Origin: HGM04593 sp045636545
GTDB taxonomy: Bacteria > Bacteroidota > Bacteroidia > Bacteroidales > Bacteroidaceae
Reading direction: 5' to 3'
DNA length: 64,000 nucleotides
NCBI GenBank assembly: GCA_045636545.1
Contig: JAZTXR010000028.1
Coordinates: 1 to 64,000, forward strand
Positions within the stretch are counted from its first letter, which is position 1. Each line of letters starts with the position of its first letter. Position numbers and translations under genes: made by a program. The notes under the pieces are model-generated. The model was not told the origin of the DNA and did no database searches. It worked only from the letters and a program-made list of their open reading frames with translations. Of the stretch, positions 35,513 through 44,375 are shown one piece after another.

Positions 35513-35566
35513 GTCATATACAAATGATGGAGAACCTTTGAAAGTTCTCCATCATTTGTATATGAC
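35513..35566. terminator. bidirectional hairpin between pfkA and the folate ligase gene, 23-bp stem
   Basis: Perfect stem 35513-35535 / 35544-35566 with loop CTTTGAAA. The stop codon of the minus-strand gene (35552-35554) is inside the right arm. Serves two converging operons. Confidence 0.75.
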
Positions 35567-36091
35567 CACATCCATCGCCACATCATGCGGTTCGGCCGGA
35601 ATATCATCAACAAGCTGTTCCCTGTAACAGACACCTATCTTCAACGCGGCAAAGCCTTTTTGCGAGAGATACCTGTCATAGAAGCCCTTTCCGCGCCCCA
35701 TACGTACCCCGTCTGCGGTAAAGGCCACACCCGGCACAACTATGGCATCAATCTCATCAGGCTGCAAAGGCACTCCCTGCTGCGGTTCGTTTATCCCGAA
35801 CGCGCCTACAGCCATCCCATTCCTGGCATAGCAATAGAAGTTCATCACATCACCTTCGACACGTGGCAACACCACCGACAGTTTCTGCGCCAGCCGCTCC
35901 ACCACAGGCCATATCTGTGGTTCATCGGCAAGCGGTGAAAAGAGCGCTACTACAGTAGCTCCACCCAAAGCAATATGCTTCTCCAGTTCTTTGCATATAG
36001 CCATCGAACGAGTCCGTGCCTCCACGGCATCAATCAGTTCAAGCCTTGCACGCACTGCACGCCGCAAAGCCCTCTTATCCTCTATTCCCAT
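35552..36091 (-). CDS. 5-formyltetrahydrofolate cyclo-ligase
   Basis: 179 residues, converts 5-formyl-THF to 5,10-methenyl-THF with ATP. Seen: DKRALRRAVRARL at the N-terminus (phosphate-binding Lys/Arg), VALFSPLADEPQIWPVVE, and the signature IDAIVVPGVAFTADGVRMGRGKGFYDRYL. The start is ambiguous: ATG 36091 (chosen, MGIEDKR), ATG 36103 or further upstream; all overlap the end of meaB, so the genes are coupled. Confidence 0.9.
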   Translation of the reverse strand: MGIEDKRALRRAVRARLELIDAVEARTRSMAICKELEKHIALGGATVVALFSPLADEPQIWPVVERLAQKLSVVLPRVEGDVMNFYCYARNGMAVGAFGINEPQQGVPLQPDEIDAIVVPGVAFTADGVRMGRGKGFYDRYLSQKGFAALKIGVCYREQLVDDIPAEPHDVAMDVVIYK

Positions 36092-37187
36092 TCTCCAGTT
36101 CATTAAAGTAGTCAAGCACCCTGCCGGCCGCAGCGAAAGAGGTCACCCCGCCTTGCATAAGCAGCTGCTCATAGCGCGAGAGGATATCAGCCATCCCCGG
36201 TGCATTGTAGAACCTCGCCTTCAACTGCTCGTCAATAGCCTCGTACATCCAGTATCGCTGCTGGTATCGGCGACGTTCCTCAAAATAGCCTGTCAATTTC
36301 ACGTGCTCCACATACTCCTCGACCATCGCCCACACCTTGTCGATGTCAATATCAAAGAACCCCGAATAGGTCTGCACATTGGGGCGACGTCCGCTGGCAG
36401 GCATAGGGAACAGCTGCAGGGCATTCCTGTAGTGCACTGCGGCACGACGTGCCTCCTCGGCATTCTCACCGTCGGCCTTGTTTATCACAATACCGTCGGC
36501 CATCTCCATTATACCACGCTTTATCCCCTGCAGTTCATCGCCCGCACCTGCTATCTGTATGAGCAGGAAGAAGTCGACCATCGAATAGACCGCCGTCTCG
36601 CTCTGCCCCACACCAACAGTCTCCACAAATATATTGTCATACCCTGCCGCCTCGCACAGTATGATTGTCTCGCGTGTCTTGCGCGCCACGCCACCCAACG
36701 AACCCGCCGATGCACTGGGGCGGATAAAGGCACGCGGGTGCGCCGCAAGGCGCTCCATCCTTGTCTTGTCGCCCAGAATACTGCCCTTGCTGCGCTCACT
36801 GCTTGGGTCGACCGCAAGCACGGCCAATTTTCCATCACTCTTTGAAAGAAGATACATTCCAAAGGCATCTATCGAAGTGCTCTTTCCTGCACCGGGCACA
36901 CCTGTTATTCCAAGGCGCAAAGAGCGCCCCGAGTAAGGAAGACACCTCTCCACCACCTCCTGCGCCATAGCCTGGTGCTCGGGCAGCATACTCTCAAGCA
37001 GCGTAACTGCGCGGCTGAGCACCGTGACATCGCCACGCAGAATACCGCTGACATAATCATCGACACCCAACTGCACCGCCTTCTTGCGCCGCATTGTAGA
37101 GAGGTAGGGATTCACCGGCCCCATAGCCTCCACACCATCATTCACTTTCAGCCCCTTATAGGCCTCACTGTTTTCGGGATGCTCCAT
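36075..37187 (-). CDS. meaB: methylmalonyl-CoA mutase-associated GTPase MeaB
   Basis: 370 residues, G3E P-loop GTPase that protects and reloads the B12 cofactor of methylmalonyl-CoA mutase. Walker A GITGVPGAGKSTSIDAFG, switch region AVDPSSERSKGSILGDKTRM, SASAGSLGGVARKTRETI, VETVGVGQSETAV, and NKADGENA for guanine. The mutase genes are not in this window. A B12-dependent mutase system would fit a need for the BtuF/FecCD-like import genes, but that link is only suggestive. Short C-terminal helical tail as usual. Confidence 0.94.
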   Translation of the reverse strand: MEHPENSEAYKGLKVNDGVEAMGPVNPYLSTMRRKKAVQLGVDDYVSGILRGDVTVLSRAVTLLESMLPEHQAMAQEVVERCLPYSGRSLRLGITGVPGAGKSTSIDAFGMYLLSKSDGKLAVLAVDPSSERSKGSILGDKTRMERLAAHPRAFIRPSASAGSLGGVARKTRETIILCEAAGYDNIFVETVGVGQSETAVYSMVDFFLLIQIAGAGDELQGIKRGIMEMADGIVINKADGENAEEARRAAVHYRNALQLFPMPASGRRPNVQTYSGFFDIDIDKVWAMVEEYVEHVKLTGYFEERRRYQQRYWMYEAIDEQLKARFYNAPGMADILSRYEQLLMQGGVTSFAAAGRVLDYFNELENGNRG

Positions 37188-37291
37188 AAAAAAAAGTTTT
37201 CTTCACCCGCGAAGATAGCAAATAAGGCGGGTAAAAACAACAGAGCCGCCCAAAAAGGCGGCTCCGGTTATCATAATATGGATGTCAGATA

Positions 37292-37834
37292 TTATCTGTA
37301 CAATGCGAAACTGTTGTCCATATACATACGAGCCATCTCAACACCCTGTGCATCCAAAGTAACGTCCATTACATCACCGTTCAACAGGAAGAGCTGAGCA
37401 TTGTTCTCGTCAACAAACTTCATGAGCTGTGTTGTCTGGTTATTGTACTCTGCACTCCAGATCTGTGTCTCCTCGTCAAATACAAGATTCATTGAAGATA
37501 CACCGTCTGTCAAATTGTAACCGTTCTCCATTGCAGTAATCTCAACATTCTTGCCCTCGTTGTTCTTCACGACCTTCTTCTCGCCGGCATTTGCCAAAGC
37601 TTTCTTTCCAGACCAGAACTCGATAGTGTTCAATACAATACCATCGACAAAGAGAGTGATGTCATATACAGGAAGTATGCAACAAACCAGGAACACGAGT
37701 TCGTTGACCCACTTGTTACCGATATTCTTGTTGATGTTGTACATTTTGTTTGTCAACTGGAAAGAACCCATACATGATGAGAACATGATAGTTGCAGCAA
37801 GCAACAACGCTGTGAATTTAAATGTCTTTTTCAT
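37292..37834 (-). CDS. DUF3332-family lipoprotein
   Basis: 180 residues. Lipoprotein signal (MKKTFKFTALLLAATIMFSSCMGSF, Cys about residue 21), then a conserved stretch with YNINKNIGNKWVNELVFLVCCILPVYDITLFVDGIVLNTIEFWSG containing a hydrophobic segment, and a beta-rich C-terminal half. This matches DUF3332, an envelope family of unknown role. Start set at 37834 by the signal peptide; an in-frame ATG 15 codons earlier is unlikely. Single gene between meaB and pepD. Confidence 0.78.
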   Translation of the reverse strand: MKKTFKFTALLLAATIMFSSCMGSFQLTNKMYNINKNIGNKWVNELVFLVCCILPVYDITLFVDGIVLNTIEFWSGKKALANAGEKKVVKNNEGKNVEITAMENGYNLTDGVSSMNLVFDEETQIWSAEYNNQTTQLMKFVDENNAQLFLLNGDVMDVTLDAQGVEMARMYMDNSFALYR

Positions 37835-37982
37835 AATTATATGATTTAGGTTAATAAGTAGCATGATTAGATTGTCCAATCACATGGCCGCAAATTTATC
37901 ATTTTTTTTATAAAAAAAACTTTTTTTACCACTTTTTTTCACCAATTGCGAAAAAAAATTGAAACAATGACACATACAACGC

Positions 37983-38018
37983 AAATAAGGTTCCCAAGAA
38001 GTCTCGGGAACCTTATTT
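37983..38018 (-). terminator. terminator of pepD
   Basis: 13-bp stem (37983-37995 / 38006-38018) with a ten-base loop, 19 bases after the pepD stop on the minus strand. Confidence 0.7.
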
Positions 38019-38037
38019 ATAATATAATTGAAGTACA

Positions 38038-39495
38038 TCAAAGCACGCCGTTCACTACAAGCGCCTTCACAAGTGAGTAGAATTTCTCCACCGTAGGAAT
38101 CTCCACACGCTCTGTGGGTGAGTGTGGAGACATCAATGTGGGACCGAACGACACCATATCCATCTTGGGATAGTTGGTAGAGATGATACCGCACTCAAGG
38201 CCGGCGTGTATTACACGCACGTCGGGCATCTTGCCGAACATATCGTTGTAAGCGTTCTTCAGCGCCGCAAGCAATGGAGAGTTCACGTTTGGCTGCCAGC
38301 CGCTGTAACCGCCGCTCAGCTCTACCTTCATGCCTGCCATTGCAAAGCAGCTTGAGAGCTGCAGGGCAAGGAACTCCTTCATTGTATCGCAAGAGCTGCG
38401 TGCAAGGATGTTCACCTCGGCCTTGCCCTCACCAATCTTCACGATAGAGAGGTTGCTCGATGTCTCAACGGTATCGGGGATTGTCGGGATGAAGCGCAAC
38501 ACACCGTCATGGCAAGCAAGGATTACATCGACAAGGTTGTCCTGAATCTCCTGTGGAACAACAGTCTCGGGCATCTCGGTCTCGCTCACAGTGAGGGTGA
38601 TACCCTCCTCAATTGTAGCATACTCGCTGTTGTAGAGAGCCTCATATTTTGCAGCAATCTCCTTGAGCTCATCAATGGCCTCCTCGGGCAATGTGAGCAC
38701 AACCTCGCAGCTTGCGGGGATGGCATTGCGCATATTGCCTCCATTCCAGCTTGCAAGCACAACGGCAAGTTCGTCCATAGCCTCGCGCACGAAACGTGCC
38801 ATCAGTTTGTTGGCATTGCCACGGCCAGCATTGATTTCAAGACCCGAGTGACCGCCACGCAAGCCCTTGAGCTGAACGCGCACCGCAACATCGGCATCAT
38901 CGCTCTCCTCCTCCATAAACTCCATTGAAGCTGAGATGTCAAGACCACCGGCACAACCGATGTAGAGGACACCCTCCTCCTCAGAGTCGAGGTTCAACAG
39001 CAGCTCACCCTCAAGCTCACCGCCCTTGAGACCGAAAGCACCATACATGCCGGTCTCCTCATCGGCTGTAATGAGAGCCTCCAGCGGACCGTGCTGCAAC
39101 GATGCATCCTCCATGATTGCCATGATGGCAGCCACGCCAAGACCGTTGTCGGCACCCAGTGTGGTGTTGTCGGCATAGAGCCAGTCACCCTTTACTACAG
39201 TAGTGATAGGGTCGTTCTCAAAATCGTGCTTGCTGTCGGGTGTCTTCTGTGGCACCATATCCATGTGCGCCTGGAGGATTATACCCTTGCGGTTCTCGAG
39301 CCCCGGAGTGGCAGGCTTGCGCATGATGATGTTGCCCGCCTCGTCCTGCCATGTCTCAACATTGATGCTCTTGCCGAAGTCGAGCAGATATTTCTGAATT
39401 TTCTCAAGGTGTCCCGATGGACGGGGAACCTGTGTCAACGCCTCGAAGTGCTTCCACACTTCACGTGGCTGAAGATCCTTAATTGTAATTGCCAT
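38038..39495 (-). CDS. pepD: aminoacyl-histidine dipeptidase (M20 family)
   Basis: 485 residues, cytosolic two-zinc dipeptidase. Metal and catalytic motifs: LQAHMDMVPQK (His, Asp), TTLGADNGLGVA (bridging Asp), TADEETGMYGAFGL (general base Glu and Glu ligand), NLDSEEEG (Asp), and GLECGIISTNYPKMDMVSFGPTLMSPHSPTE (C-terminal His region). Length matches Bacteroidales PepD. It lies 32 bases after the flippase-like gene and may be co-transcribed. Confidence 0.94.
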   Translation of the reverse strand: MAITIKDLQPREVWKHFEALTQVPRPSGHLEKIQKYLLDFGKSINVETWQDEAGNIIMRKPATPGLENRKGIILQAHMDMVPQKTPDSKHDFENDPITTVVKGDWLYADNTTLGADNGLGVAAIMAIMEDASLQHGPLEALITADEETGMYGAFGLKGGELEGELLLNLDSEEEGVLYIGCAGGLDISASMEFMEEESDDADVAVRVQLKGLRGGHSGLEINAGRGNANKLMARFVREAMDELAVVLASWNGGNMRNAIPASCEVVLTLPEEAIDELKEIAAKYEALYNSEYATIEEGITLTVSETEMPETVVPQEIQDNLVDVILACHDGVLRFIPTIPDTVETSSNLSIVKIGEGKAEVNILARSSCDTMKEFLALQLSSCFAMAGMKVELSGGYSGWQPNVNSPLLAALKNAYNDMFGKMPDVRVIHAGLECGIISTNYPKMDMVSFGPTLMSPHSPTERVEIPTVEKFYSLVKALVVNGVL

Positions 39496-39527
39496 AATTC
39501 AAAATGTTAATCATTAATATTTTTAGT

Positions 39528-40514
39528 TCACTTTTTTCTTTTCAAGCCCCTCAGCTGCAAGGCTGCAATGCCATAAAGTCCCAAAGCGGCCACAAGCAGT
39601 GTCTGTGTGCTATGCACTATCAACGCAAAAACCTGCGCATCGGTTGTGGAAACGCCATAAAGCACCATAATGCTTATTATGACAAAATGCCACGGCCCAG
39701 CCCCGTTAGGTGTGGGCACCACCACCGCAATGCTGCCACCCACAAAGAGCAACAGCGCAGCCGCAAGCGACAGCCCGCTGCTGAACCCGAAGCAGAAGAA
39801 CGAGAGATAGAACTGCATGAAGTAACAGAACCATATACCCACCGTCTCCACCACGAAGAGCCAGCCGTTCTTCATTTTTCTCAATGAAAGAAGCCCCTCA
39901 ACAAAACGCCCCGCAAAGGACTTTATCTTTTGCCACAAGGAGAGCTTGCGCATCAGGAAGAACATCAGCACGCCAATGGCAAGGAGCGACAGCAAGGCAA
40001 TCACCCACCCGCGCGGTGTCGAGAACAGCGCACCACCCGGCAGTTGGACACCCGCCTCGCCAATGAACTCAAGGAACACCGGCCACTGCACAGCCACAGC
40101 CGCAAGGGTTATAAGCAGCACCATCAGCGTGTCAATCATCCTCTCCATCACCAGCGTTCCGAGAGCATGGGCAAAGGGCACATGCTCGTGCCTCTCAAGT
40201 ATCACGCAGCGCGACACCTCGCCCACACGCGGCAGCACAAGGTTGGCGGCGTATGCCACATAGACCGAATCGACACAGGTGGCAGCCGACGGATTGTAGC
40301 CCAAAGGAGCAAGTGTCAGCCTCCAGCGACAGCCCCTGATGACGTGGCTCATTATACCAAAGAACACCGTGACGGCGAACCACCATAGGTTCATCTCCTT
40401 GAGACCGTTCCAAAGCAGCGAAAAATCAAAATCATTGTACACCATCCACAGGATGAGAGCACCCAACAGAAGAGGGAATACGGTTTTTATCGTATAATTT
40501 AAAATCTTTTTCAC
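39528..40514 (-). CDS. flippase-like / lysylphosphatidylglycerol-synthase transmembrane-domain protein (UPF0104)
   Basis: 328 residues, about eight transmembrane helices. Motifs of the family: VFFGIMSHVIRGCRWRLTLAPLGY, YVAYAANLVLPRVGEVSRCVILERHE, GTLVMERMIDTL, and FVGGSIAVVVPTPNGAGPWHF. Relatives move or modify lipid-linked molecules; no lysyl-transferase domain is present here. Start taken at GTG 40514 (VKKILNY), because the further in-frame extension to ATG 40601 is an untypical sequence translated from the regulatory element at 40531-40716; the longer form cannot be excluded. Confidence 0.82.
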   Translation of the reverse strand: MKKILNYTIKTVFPLLLGALILWMVYNDFDFSLLWNGLKEMNLWWFAVTVFFGIMSHVIRGCRWRLTLAPLGYNPSAATCVDSVYVAYAANLVLPRVGEVSRCVILERHEHVPFAHALGTLVMERMIDTLMVLLITLAAVAVQWPVFLEFIGEAGVQLPGGALFSTPRGWVIALLSLLAIGVLMFFLMRKLSLWQKIKSFAGRFVEGLLSLRKMKNGWLFVVETVGIWFCYFMQFYLSFFCFGFSSGLSLAAALLLFVGGSIAVVVPTPNGAGPWHFVIISIMVLYGVSTTDAQVFALIVHSTQTLLVAALGLYGIAALQLRGLKRKK

Positions 40515-40530
40515 AACTTTAGAAACATTT

Positions 40531-40716
40531 TTAATAGTTTTCGTTACCTTTGCAACATTGGCACAGGCAACAAATGAGCCCGGCAGAGCCGCCGTAGCCA
40601 CATATTTTTGCGGTTAGCGCAAAGACAGCAACAAACGAGCGAGAAACATCAAGCTTGCCTGGATGTTTTTCACAGCGAGTGCTGGCTGTGTTCGCTGTTA
40701 CTGCAAAGATAATCAA
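40531..40716. other. structured intergenic element with opposed -7 boxes, upstream of rsmA and the flippase gene
   Basis: Non-coding by my reading. Plus strand TACCTTTG at 40545-40552 points to rsmA; minus strand TATCTTTG at 40704-40711 points to the flippase gene. The stretch between has several short inverted pairs (AAACATC/GATGTTT around 40651-40677, CAGCG/CGCTG around 40672-40697). Neither -7 box has a canonical -33 box at 19-21 bases. A 61-codon open frame crosses it on the minus strand; its translation looks familiar to me as a spurious ORF recurring in Bacteroidales genomes, which would make the DNA a repeated element. Confidence 0.4.
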
Positions 40717-40772
40717 TTAATAAAGAAAAACCGCTTTTTTAAGCATAATTAAATAAAAAAAAGCAACCATCC

Positions 40773-41558
40773 ATGAAGGAAGTAACGGCAAAGAAAAGAT
40801 TAGGACAACATTTTCTCATCGACCTGTCCATCGCAGGCAGAATTGCAGACACCGTCGATGTATGCCCCGGCATCCCCATTCTGGAGGTGGGCCCGGGAAT
40901 GGGTGTCCTCACCCGTTTCCTGCTCGAGAAGCAGCACCCGCTGAAGGTGGTTGAGATTGACGAGGAGTCGGTGACCTACCTCTGCAACAACCTGCCCCAG
41001 CTGCAGGAGGAGAACACCATCCCCGACGATTTCCTCAAGATGCACCTCGACCGTCTCTTTGCAGGCGAACAATTCATGCTCATAGGCAATTATCCTTATA
41101 ACATATCGAGCCAGATATTCTTCAAGATGCTCGACTACAAGGAGTTCATCCCCTACTGCAGCGGAATGATACAGAAAGAGGTGGGCGAACGCCTTGCCGC
41201 AAAGCCCGGTACAAAGGCCTACGGAATACTGAGCATCTTCATACAGCTGTGGTATGACGTGGAATACCTTTTCACCGTCGACGAGAACGTCTTCTCGCCA
41301 CCGCCCAAAGTGAAGAGTGCCGTGGTTCTCATGAAGCGCAACAGCCGCACCTCATTGGAGTGCGACGAGGAGCTTTTCCGCAAGATTGTGAAAGGAACCT
41401 TCAACCAAAGGCGCAAGAAGTTGCGCAACTCCATACAGCAGATTGTGGGCAAGGAGTCGCCGCTCCTTGGCGACCCCATACTCGACAAGCGCCCCGAACA
41501 GCTGTCGATTGAGGACTTCATTGACCTCACAAACAAAGTTGAACGCGATTTGGCATAA
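40773..41558 (+). CDS. rsmA: 16S rRNA (adenine1518/1519-N6) dimethyltransferase
   Basis: 261 residues, dimethylates two adjacent adenines in the helix-45 loop of 16S rRNA. KKRLGQHFL at the N-terminus, SAM-binding ILEVGPGMGVLTRFLL, IDEESV, and catalytic LIGNYPYNISSQI (NxPY motif). C-terminal RNA-binding part with FNQRRKKLRNS. First gene of rsmA-mgtE-hydrolase, with a leader of about 215 bases if the -7 box at 40545 is used. Confidence 0.95.
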   Translation: MKEVTAKKRLGQHFLIDLSIAGRIADTVDVCPGIPILEVGPGMGVLTRFLLEKQHPLKVVEIDEESVTYLCNNLPQLQEENTIPDDFLKMHLDRLFAGEQFMLIGNYPYNISSQIFFKMLDYKEFIPYCSGMIQKEVGERLAAKPGTKAYGILSIFIQLWYDVEYLFTVDENVFSPPPKVKSAVVLMKRNSRTSLECDEELFRKIVKGTFNQRRKKLRNSIQQIVGKESPLLGDPILDKRPEQLSIEDFIDLTNKVERDLA

Positions 41559-41570
41559 AAGCAGAGATTT

Positions 41571-42923
41571 ATGACACAGGAATTCATCAACCATATAAAG
41601 GAGCTTATAGAGAAGAAGGACTCCGTGATGTTGCAGGACACCGTAGCAAGACTGCACCCTGCCGACATTGCTGAGATTTGCCTTGAGCTCACCACTGAGC
41701 AGGCACGTTTCCTCTACCGGCAGATTGACAACGAGACTGCTGCCGATGCCCTCATTGAGATGGACGAAGACCTGCGTAACGAGCTTCTCGAGGAACTTCC
41801 CTCCGAGGCCATTGCAAAGCGGTTCGTCAACTACATGGACACCGACGATGCCGTGGAGATTATCCGCGACATGGACGAGGAGAAACAGGAAGAGGTGCTC
41901 TCGAACCTTCAGGACATTGAGCTTGCCGGCGACATCGTAGACCTCTTGCAATATGACGAGGACACGGCCGGTGGTCTCATGAGTACCGAGATGGTTGTGG
42001 TGAACGGCAACTGGAGTATGCCCGAGTGCCTCAAGGAGATGCGCCAGCAGGCCGAGGAACTCGACGACATATACTACATCTACGTTGTCGATGACGACGA
42101 ACGCCTGTGCGGCCTTTTCCCGCTCAAGAAGATGATTACCAGCCCGTCGGTATCAAAGGTGAAGCACGTAATGGAGACCAACGTCATCAGCGTGGACGTG
42201 GACACCCCCATCGACGAGGTGACAATGCTCATCGAGAAGTATAACCTTGTGGCCATACCCGTTGTCGACAAGATAAACCGCCTTGTGGGACAGATTACCG
42301 TCGACGACATCATGGACGAGGTGCGCGAGCAGACCGAGCACGACCAGCAGCTCACCGCCGGTCTTACCCAGGATGTGGAAACCGGTGACAGTGTCTTCCT
42401 GCAGACCAAGGCACGCCTGCCATGGCTCATCATCGGCATGCTTGGAGGTATCGGCTCCTCGCTGCTGCTCAACTGCTTCACCACCACCCTTGGCAGCCAC
42501 CCCGAGATGGCGCTTTTCATCCCCCTGCTTGCAGGTATGGGAGGTAACGTGGGCACGCAGTCATCGGCCATTGCCGTTCAGGGACTTGCCAACAACTCGC
42601 TCAACTCCAACCATATATTCAAGCATATACTCAAGGAGATGGTTGTGGCAATAATCAACGCCACCATACTGTCACTGATGGTATATGTATACAATTTCTT
42701 TGTATATGGCGCCGTGGATATCGTCACCCTCGCCGTGCCGCTCAGCCTATTTGTGGTTGTGCTCTTTGCATCGGGATTCGGAACACTCATCCCCATGGTG
42801 CTCGAGAGGATAGACATAAACCCGGCTGTTGCCACGGGACCATTCATACAGATTATCAACGACCTCAGCGGCATGACTTTCTACATGATAATATCCATGG
42901 CGCTGACACAAATAATGTCATGA
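41571..42923 (+). CDS. mgtE: MgtE-type magnesium channel/transporter
   Basis: 450 residues. N-terminal helical superhelix domain (about 1-130: LHPADIAEICLELTTEQARFLYRQID..., FVNYMDTDDAVEIIRDMDEEKQEEVL), two CBS domains (about 135-255: MSTEMVVVNGNWSMPECLKEM..., VMETNVISVDVDTPIDEVTMLIEKY), a connecting helix, then five transmembrane helices (about 285-450) with GNVGTQSSAIAVQGLA and TGPFIQIINDLSGMTFYM, the pore and Mg-binding Asp. Magnesium bound at the CBS interface closes the channel in characterised MgtE. Its stop overlaps the next start (ATGA). Confidence 0.95.
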   Translation: MTQEFINHIKELIEKKDSVMLQDTVARLHPADIAEICLELTTEQARFLYRQIDNETAADALIEMDEDLRNELLEELPSEAIAKRFVNYMDTDDAVEIIRDMDEEKQEEVLSNLQDIELAGDIVDLLQYDEDTAGGLMSTEMVVVNGNWSMPECLKEMRQQAEELDDIYYIYVVDDDERLCGLFPLKKMITSPSVSKVKHVMETNVISVDVDTPIDEVTMLIEKYNLVAIPVVDKINRLVGQITVDDIMDEVREQTEHDQQLTAGLTQDVETGDSVFLQTKARLPWLIIGMLGGIGSSLLLNCFTTTLGSHPEMALFIPLLAGMGGNVGTQSSAIAVQGLANNSLNSNHIFKHILKEMVVAIINATILSLMVYVYNFFVYGAVDIVTLAVPLSLFVVVLFASGFGTLIPMVLERIDINPAVATGPFIQIINDLSGMTFYMIISMALTQIMS

Positions 42924-44149
42924 CCAAAATGAAAAGAAAAAACATTCTCAAAACGATAGCCGCCGTTGCGGCATTGTTGTTTTTTGCCCCAAGCAGTTCA
43001 ACCGCCCAGATTCAGGAGTTCAAGGAGTGGCTTGCAGAACCCAAGGGCGAACTCACACAACAGAAATTCGCCAACAGCAAACTGAGCAAGGCCGACTGTG
43101 ACGAGGCGGCATTCATCATCGACTCGATATGGCTGAAGAAGAGCGCCAAGGAGCTTGGCCGCCAGTGGGAAAGGCTCACCATAGCCAACGACTCCATCAA
43201 GCTCGCCTGCGCCTGCCGCGTATTCGGCATGACGCCGAAGGACGGCCGCAGCCTCTACATCTCCATGCATGGCGGCGGCAACTGCCCCAAGGAGGTAAAT
43301 GACGAGCAGTGGATGAACCAGATATACCTCTACGAGCCGACCGAGGGCGTGTACGTTGCACCGCGCGCACCGTGGAACACATCGGATCTTTGGCACCGCA
43401 AGGGGCTCGACGAACTGCTGGAGGATGTCATCAGAGCCTGCGTTGTCTTTGAGGGCGTGAACCCCAACAAAGTATACCTGCTCGGCTACTCGGCCGGTGG
43501 CGACGGCGTTTGGCGCGTGGCACCACGTATGGCCGACAAATGGGCTGCCGCATCAATGATGGCAGGCCACCCCGGCGAGTCATCACAGGTGAACCTGATG
43601 AACACCCCATATATGATTTGGATGGGCGAGCACGACCACTACTATGACCGCAACATACTTGCAAAAGAGAAGGCACAGGTGATGGACTCGCTTGCAGCCG
43701 CACATCCAGGCAAATACATACACAGCAACAACATAATCAAGGATAAAGGGCACTGGATGGACCGTGTGGACACCGCAGCGATAGGCTGGATGGCACAATA
43801 CCGCCGCGCGCCCTACCCCAAGCAGATAGTGTGGCGCCAGGAACTTGTCACGCGCGAGCACTTCTACTGGCTCACAGCCCCTGCCGACGAGGTGCAGCAG
43901 GGCAAGACCGTCATTGCAAACATCGAGGACAACGTCATAAACATCGAGCAGTGCGACTACTCAAAACTCACCATCTACCTCAACGACCGCCTTGTAAACC
44001 TCGACAAGAAGGTGACCGTGCGCTACAAGGGCAAGAAGATAGCACGCATAAAACCGCGCCGCACAATTGCGGCACTGCACCGTAGCCTCAACCTGCGCAA
44101 TGACCGCAGCTACGCCTTCCCCTACATGGTAGATGTGAAAATGAAGTAA
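42920..44149 (+). CDS. exported alpha/beta-hydrolase (esterase-like)
   Basis: 409 residues. Signal peptide (MKRKNILKTIAAVAALLFFAPSSSTAQ). Alpha/beta-hydrolase core with oxyanion region LYISMHGGGNCP, nucleophile elbow GYSAGGDGVW (Ser), WMGEHDHYYDRN (acid region) and NIIKDKGHWMDR (His). A C-terminal beta-rich part follows. Relatives are annotated as putative esterases or poly(3-hydroxybutyrate) depolymerase-like; substrate unknown. The first ATG (42920) overlaps the mgtE stop; ATG 42929 is an alternative. A terminator follows at 44170. Confidence 0.82.
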   Translation: MTKMKRKNILKTIAAVAALLFFAPSSSTAQIQEFKEWLAEPKGELTQQKFANSKLSKADCDEAAFIIDSIWLKKSAKELGRQWERLTIANDSIKLACACRVFGMTPKDGRSLYISMHGGGNCPKEVNDEQWMNQIYLYEPTEGVYVAPRAPWNTSDLWHRKGLDELLEDVIRACVVFEGVNPNKVYLLGYSAGGDGVWRVAPRMADKWAAASMMAGHPGESSQVNLMNTPYMIWMGEHDHYYDRNILAKEKAQVMDSLAAAHPGKYIHSNNIIKDKGHWMDRVDTAAIGWMAQYRRAPYPKQIVWRQELVTREHFYWLTAPADEVQQGKTVIANIEDNVINIEQCDYSKLTIYLNDRLVNLDKKVTVRYKGKKIARIKPRRTIAALHRSLNLRNDRSYAFPYMVDVKMK

Positions 44150-44169
44150 AAACAGACATTTCATACATG

Positions 44170-44203
44170 AACAGACAGCGCAACAGTAGCTGTCTGTTTT
44201 TTA
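44170..44203 (+). terminator. terminator of the rsmA-mgtE-hydrolase operon
   Basis: 10-bp stem (44170-44179 / 44189-44198), nine-base loop, followed by a T run. Confidence 0.85.
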
Positions 44204-44273
44204 TATCGCCGATACATTTTCAACAAAAACGCATTTTTTGGCAGAATTATAAACAGTTTCCTAAAAATAACAT

Positions 44274-44281
44274 TATATTTG
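44274..44281 (+). promoter_or_regulatory. -7 element of the DUF349 gene
   Basis: TATATTTG, an exact TAnnTTTG box, 94 bases before the ATG. No good -33 box at 19-21 bases. Confidence 0.5.
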
Positions 44282-44375
44282 CAGAAAGTGCAAAGAGACA
44301 AATGGGTTCTTCGTTGCAAAATGAAGGACCATTTTGTTTTTTGCGTTGTTTTTATAAACCAAAAACCATAAAAGA

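Noticed and set aside
40531..40716. 61-codon minus-strand open frame as a protein gene
   Set aside because: Treated as a non-coding element: it overlaps promoter boxes and short inverted pairs, and has no start context.
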